The notes under the pieces: model-generated | What the model saw: the letters and a program-made list of their open reading frames with translations, nothing else | Databases searched by the model: none | What the model was told of the DNA's origin: nothing | Assembly: GCF_015223105.1 (NCBI RefSeq) | Contig: NZ_JADFTZ010000001.1 | Span: forward strand, 744,001 to 808,000 | DNA from: Flavobacterium proteolyticum | GTDB taxonomy: Bacteria > Bacteroidota > Bacteroidia > Flavobacteriales > Flavobacteriaceae | Length of the DNA: 64,000 nucleotides | Reading direction: 5' to 3' | Translations under genes and position numbers: made by a program | Shown here: piece after piece, positions 62,360 through 64,000 of the stretch | Numbering within the stretch: position 1 is the stretch's first letter | Layout of the letters: every line of letters begins with the position of its first letter

Positions 62360-64000
62360 TTGGAAGCAAAAAGCATTATTTTCGATAAGCTTGAAGAGTT
62401 TATCAAGAAGTTTTACACCAATGAACTGATAAAAGGAGTCATTCTTTTCATCGGATTGGGCTTGTTGTATTTCATTTTTACTTTATTGATTGAATACTTT
62501 TTATGGTTATCAACATCTGGAAGAACTATTTTGTTTTGGTTGTTTGTTGGTGTGGAATCGTTTTTATTTATTCGATTTATCGCATTTCCATTGTTTAAAT
62601 TATTCAAATTGCAACAAGGAATTAATTACAAACAAGCCTCAGAAATCATCGGAAATCATTTTTCGGAAGTACAAGATAAATTGTTGAACTTTTTGCAATT
62701 AGCAAATCAAAGTCAAACTTCGGAATTATTAGCAGCTTCTATCGAACAAAAAGCAGCTTCGTTACAACCAATTCCGTTTTCGAATGCGGTGAATTTTGCT
62801 AAGAATAAGAAGTTTTTGCCTTATGCGATTATCCCAATTCTATTATTGATACTGTTTTTCGTTACCGGAAATTTTGAAATCATATCGAAAAGTTTTACTC
62901 GAGTTGTGAATTATGAAACGAAATTCGCTCCACCAGCTCCGTTTGAATTTGTGGTGTTGAATAAATCGTTAACCGCACAACAGAATTCCGATTTTGTACT
63001 TCAAGTGAAAACACAAGGAAAAGTATTGCCTGAAAATGTAGCGATTCAAATTGGTGATGAAGAATATTTTCTACAAAGCACAAAACCAGGAGTTTTCGAA
63101 TATACATTTTCAAAATTATCGAAAGATGTTACTTTTTCACTTCTAGCTAATGGATTAAATTCGAAAGAATATCAGATTAATGTTGTGGATGTTCCTACGA
63201 TTGCCAACTTTGAAATGGTGTTGCAATATCCATCTTACTTGGGAAAGAAATCAGAAATCATTCAAGGAACTGGAAATGCTGTAGTTCCTGAAGGAACAGT
63301 TGTTAATTGGAGAATTAACGCTTTGGCAACCGATAAGGTTAGTTTCAAATCGAATAACCAAGTAAGTGTTTTTGCTAATAAAGAAAATAACTTTTCGCTT
63401 TCAAGAAGAATCACAGATAATTTGAGTTACGAAGTAATTACATCGAATAGAAACATCAACGAGTTTGAAAAATTGTCGTATCAAATCGCAACGATTAAAG
63501 ATCAATATCCAACAATTTCAGTTCAAATTGCGCCTGATTCATTAAAGTTAAAATCCAAAATGATGATTGGGCAAGTTGCCGATGATCATGGTTTATCGAA
63601 GTTACAAGTTGTTTTTTATCCGAAAGGAAACCCAAACGCTGTTCGAAAAGCGAATTTAGCTATCAATAAACAAGCCGTTGACCAATTTATTTATTCATTT
63701 CCTAATGGTTTAGCAATTGAAGAAGGTGTAAATTACGAATATTACTTTGAAGTGTTTGATAATGATGTAGTTAATAATTATAAAAGCACAAAATCCTCAG
63801 TTTTTCTTCATTATGAGCTTACAGAAGAGCAAAAAGAAGATAAACAACTGCAAGAGCAGAATGAAAACATCAATAGTTTAGAAAAATCGATTCAAAATCA
63901 AGAGAAGCAAATTTCAGAATTGGACAAACTCCAAAAAATGAATAAAGAGAAATCGACATTAGATTTCAAAGATCAAAAGAAAGTGGAAGATTTTATCAAT
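62360..64000 (+). CDS. DUF4175 family membrane protein (N-terminal part, cut by window edge)
   Basis: 547 residues visible; these proteins usually exceed 1000. Two N-terminal membrane helices (about 25-45 and 52-75), a third at about 155-175, then a large extracytoplasmic beta-rich region (LQYPSYLGKKSE near 292, DDHGLSKLQVVFYP near 407), and from about 490 a charged coiled-coil region that continues past the edge. Start TTG at 62360 is chosen for lack of a near ATG and is uncertain. Function unknown; often next to MoxR/VWA-type genes, not visible here. Confidence 0.78.
   Translation, partial: MEAKSIIFDKLEEFIKKFYTNELIKGVILFIGLGLLYFIFTLLIEYFLWLSTSGRTILFWLFVGVESFLFIRFIAFPLFKLFKLQQGINYKQASEIIGNHFSEVQDKLLNFLQLANQSQTSELLAASIEQKAASLQPIPFSNAVNFAKNKKFLPYAIIPILLLILFFVTGNFEIISKSFTRVVNYETKFAPPAPFEFVVLNKSLTAQQNSDFVLQVKTQGKVLPENVAIQIGDEEYFLQSTKPGVFEYTFSKLSKDVTFSLLANGLNSKEYQINVVDVPTIANFEMVLQYPSYLGKKSEIIQGTGNAVVPEGTVVNWRINALATDKVSFKSNNQVSVFANKENNFSLSRRITDNLSYEVITSNRNINEFEKLSYQIATIKDQYPTISVQIAPDSLKLKSKMMIGQVADDHGLSKLQVVFYPKGNPNAVRKANLAINKQAVDQFIYSFPNGLAIEEGVNYEYYFEVFDNDVVNNYKSTKSSVFLHYELTEEQKEDKQLQEQNENINSLEKSIQNQEKQISELDKLQKMNKEKSTLDFKDQKKVEDFIN

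Overview
The window is a chromosomal segment of a low-GC Bacteroidota bacterium, almost certainly a Flavobacterium or a close Flavobacteriaceae relative. The evidence is the repeated promoter word TAnnTTTG just upstream of genes, a type IX secretion (T9SS) C-terminal sorting domain, a GldM-like secreted protein, HU-CCDC81/SPOR and DUF6341/DUF6427-type genes, and AT-rich intergenic DNA with word-like flavobacterial repeats. There is one RNA gene (tRNA-Cys). No insertion sequence, prophage or CRISPR array is visible.

Region by region: 1-11.1 kb is mostly housekeeping: PEP carboxylase (cut by the left edge), DprA, an HU/SPOR envelope protein, an acyl-CoA thioesterase, a PaaE-like flavoprotein, a GT9 glycosyltransferase with DUF4254, upp, two membrane proteins and purD. 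It ends with a HigBA toxin-antitoxin pair. From 11.1 to 27.9 kb lies a surface-polysaccharide locus in several transcription units: a PaaK-like adenylating enzyme; a leftward operon of glycosyltransferases, a polyprenyl-phosphate sugar transferase, a UDP-glucuronate decarboxylase and an O-antigen ligase/polymerase; a 2OG oxygenase and a GT4; a second O-antigen ligase/polymerase; and a rightward operon gmd-fcl-colD-GT-wzx-GT2 that predicts GDP-colitose. A leftward operon from 39.9 to 28.5 kb contains a DUF6909 protein, a Wzz-like protein, the complete dTDP-L-rhamnose set (rfbB, A, C, D), a PagL-like lipid A deacylase, a GIN-domain lipoprotein, a GtrB-like glycosyltransferase and a large DUF6311 membrane protein. 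Together these loci make, assemble, export and probably remodel lipopolysaccharide or capsule.

From 39.9 to 44.0 kb there is an operon of a degenerate M23 protein, a GH3-superfamily protein and two tandem paralogous secreted proteins. From 44.1 to 50.7 kb come tatA, a 14-repeat delta-60 T9SS cargo protein, tex, a DUF1294 protein, nnrD and rpiB. The 620-bp gene-free stretch at 50.7-51.3 kb has a cluster of TTATTAACA-like words and is a speculative oriC candidate, at a point where gene orientation switches. From 51.3 to 64 kb the genes are mainly rightward: rnr, a GIN protein, LysE, the GldM-like protein, tRNA-Cys with a duplicated 3' end, folB, glnS, an SPFH protein, an outer-membrane beta-barrel protein, gltX, and a DUF4175 protein cut by the right edge.

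Start sites were moved downstream of the longest open frame where a promoter word, a terminator or family alignment required it. Database names for DUF families are recalled from the families, not looked up.
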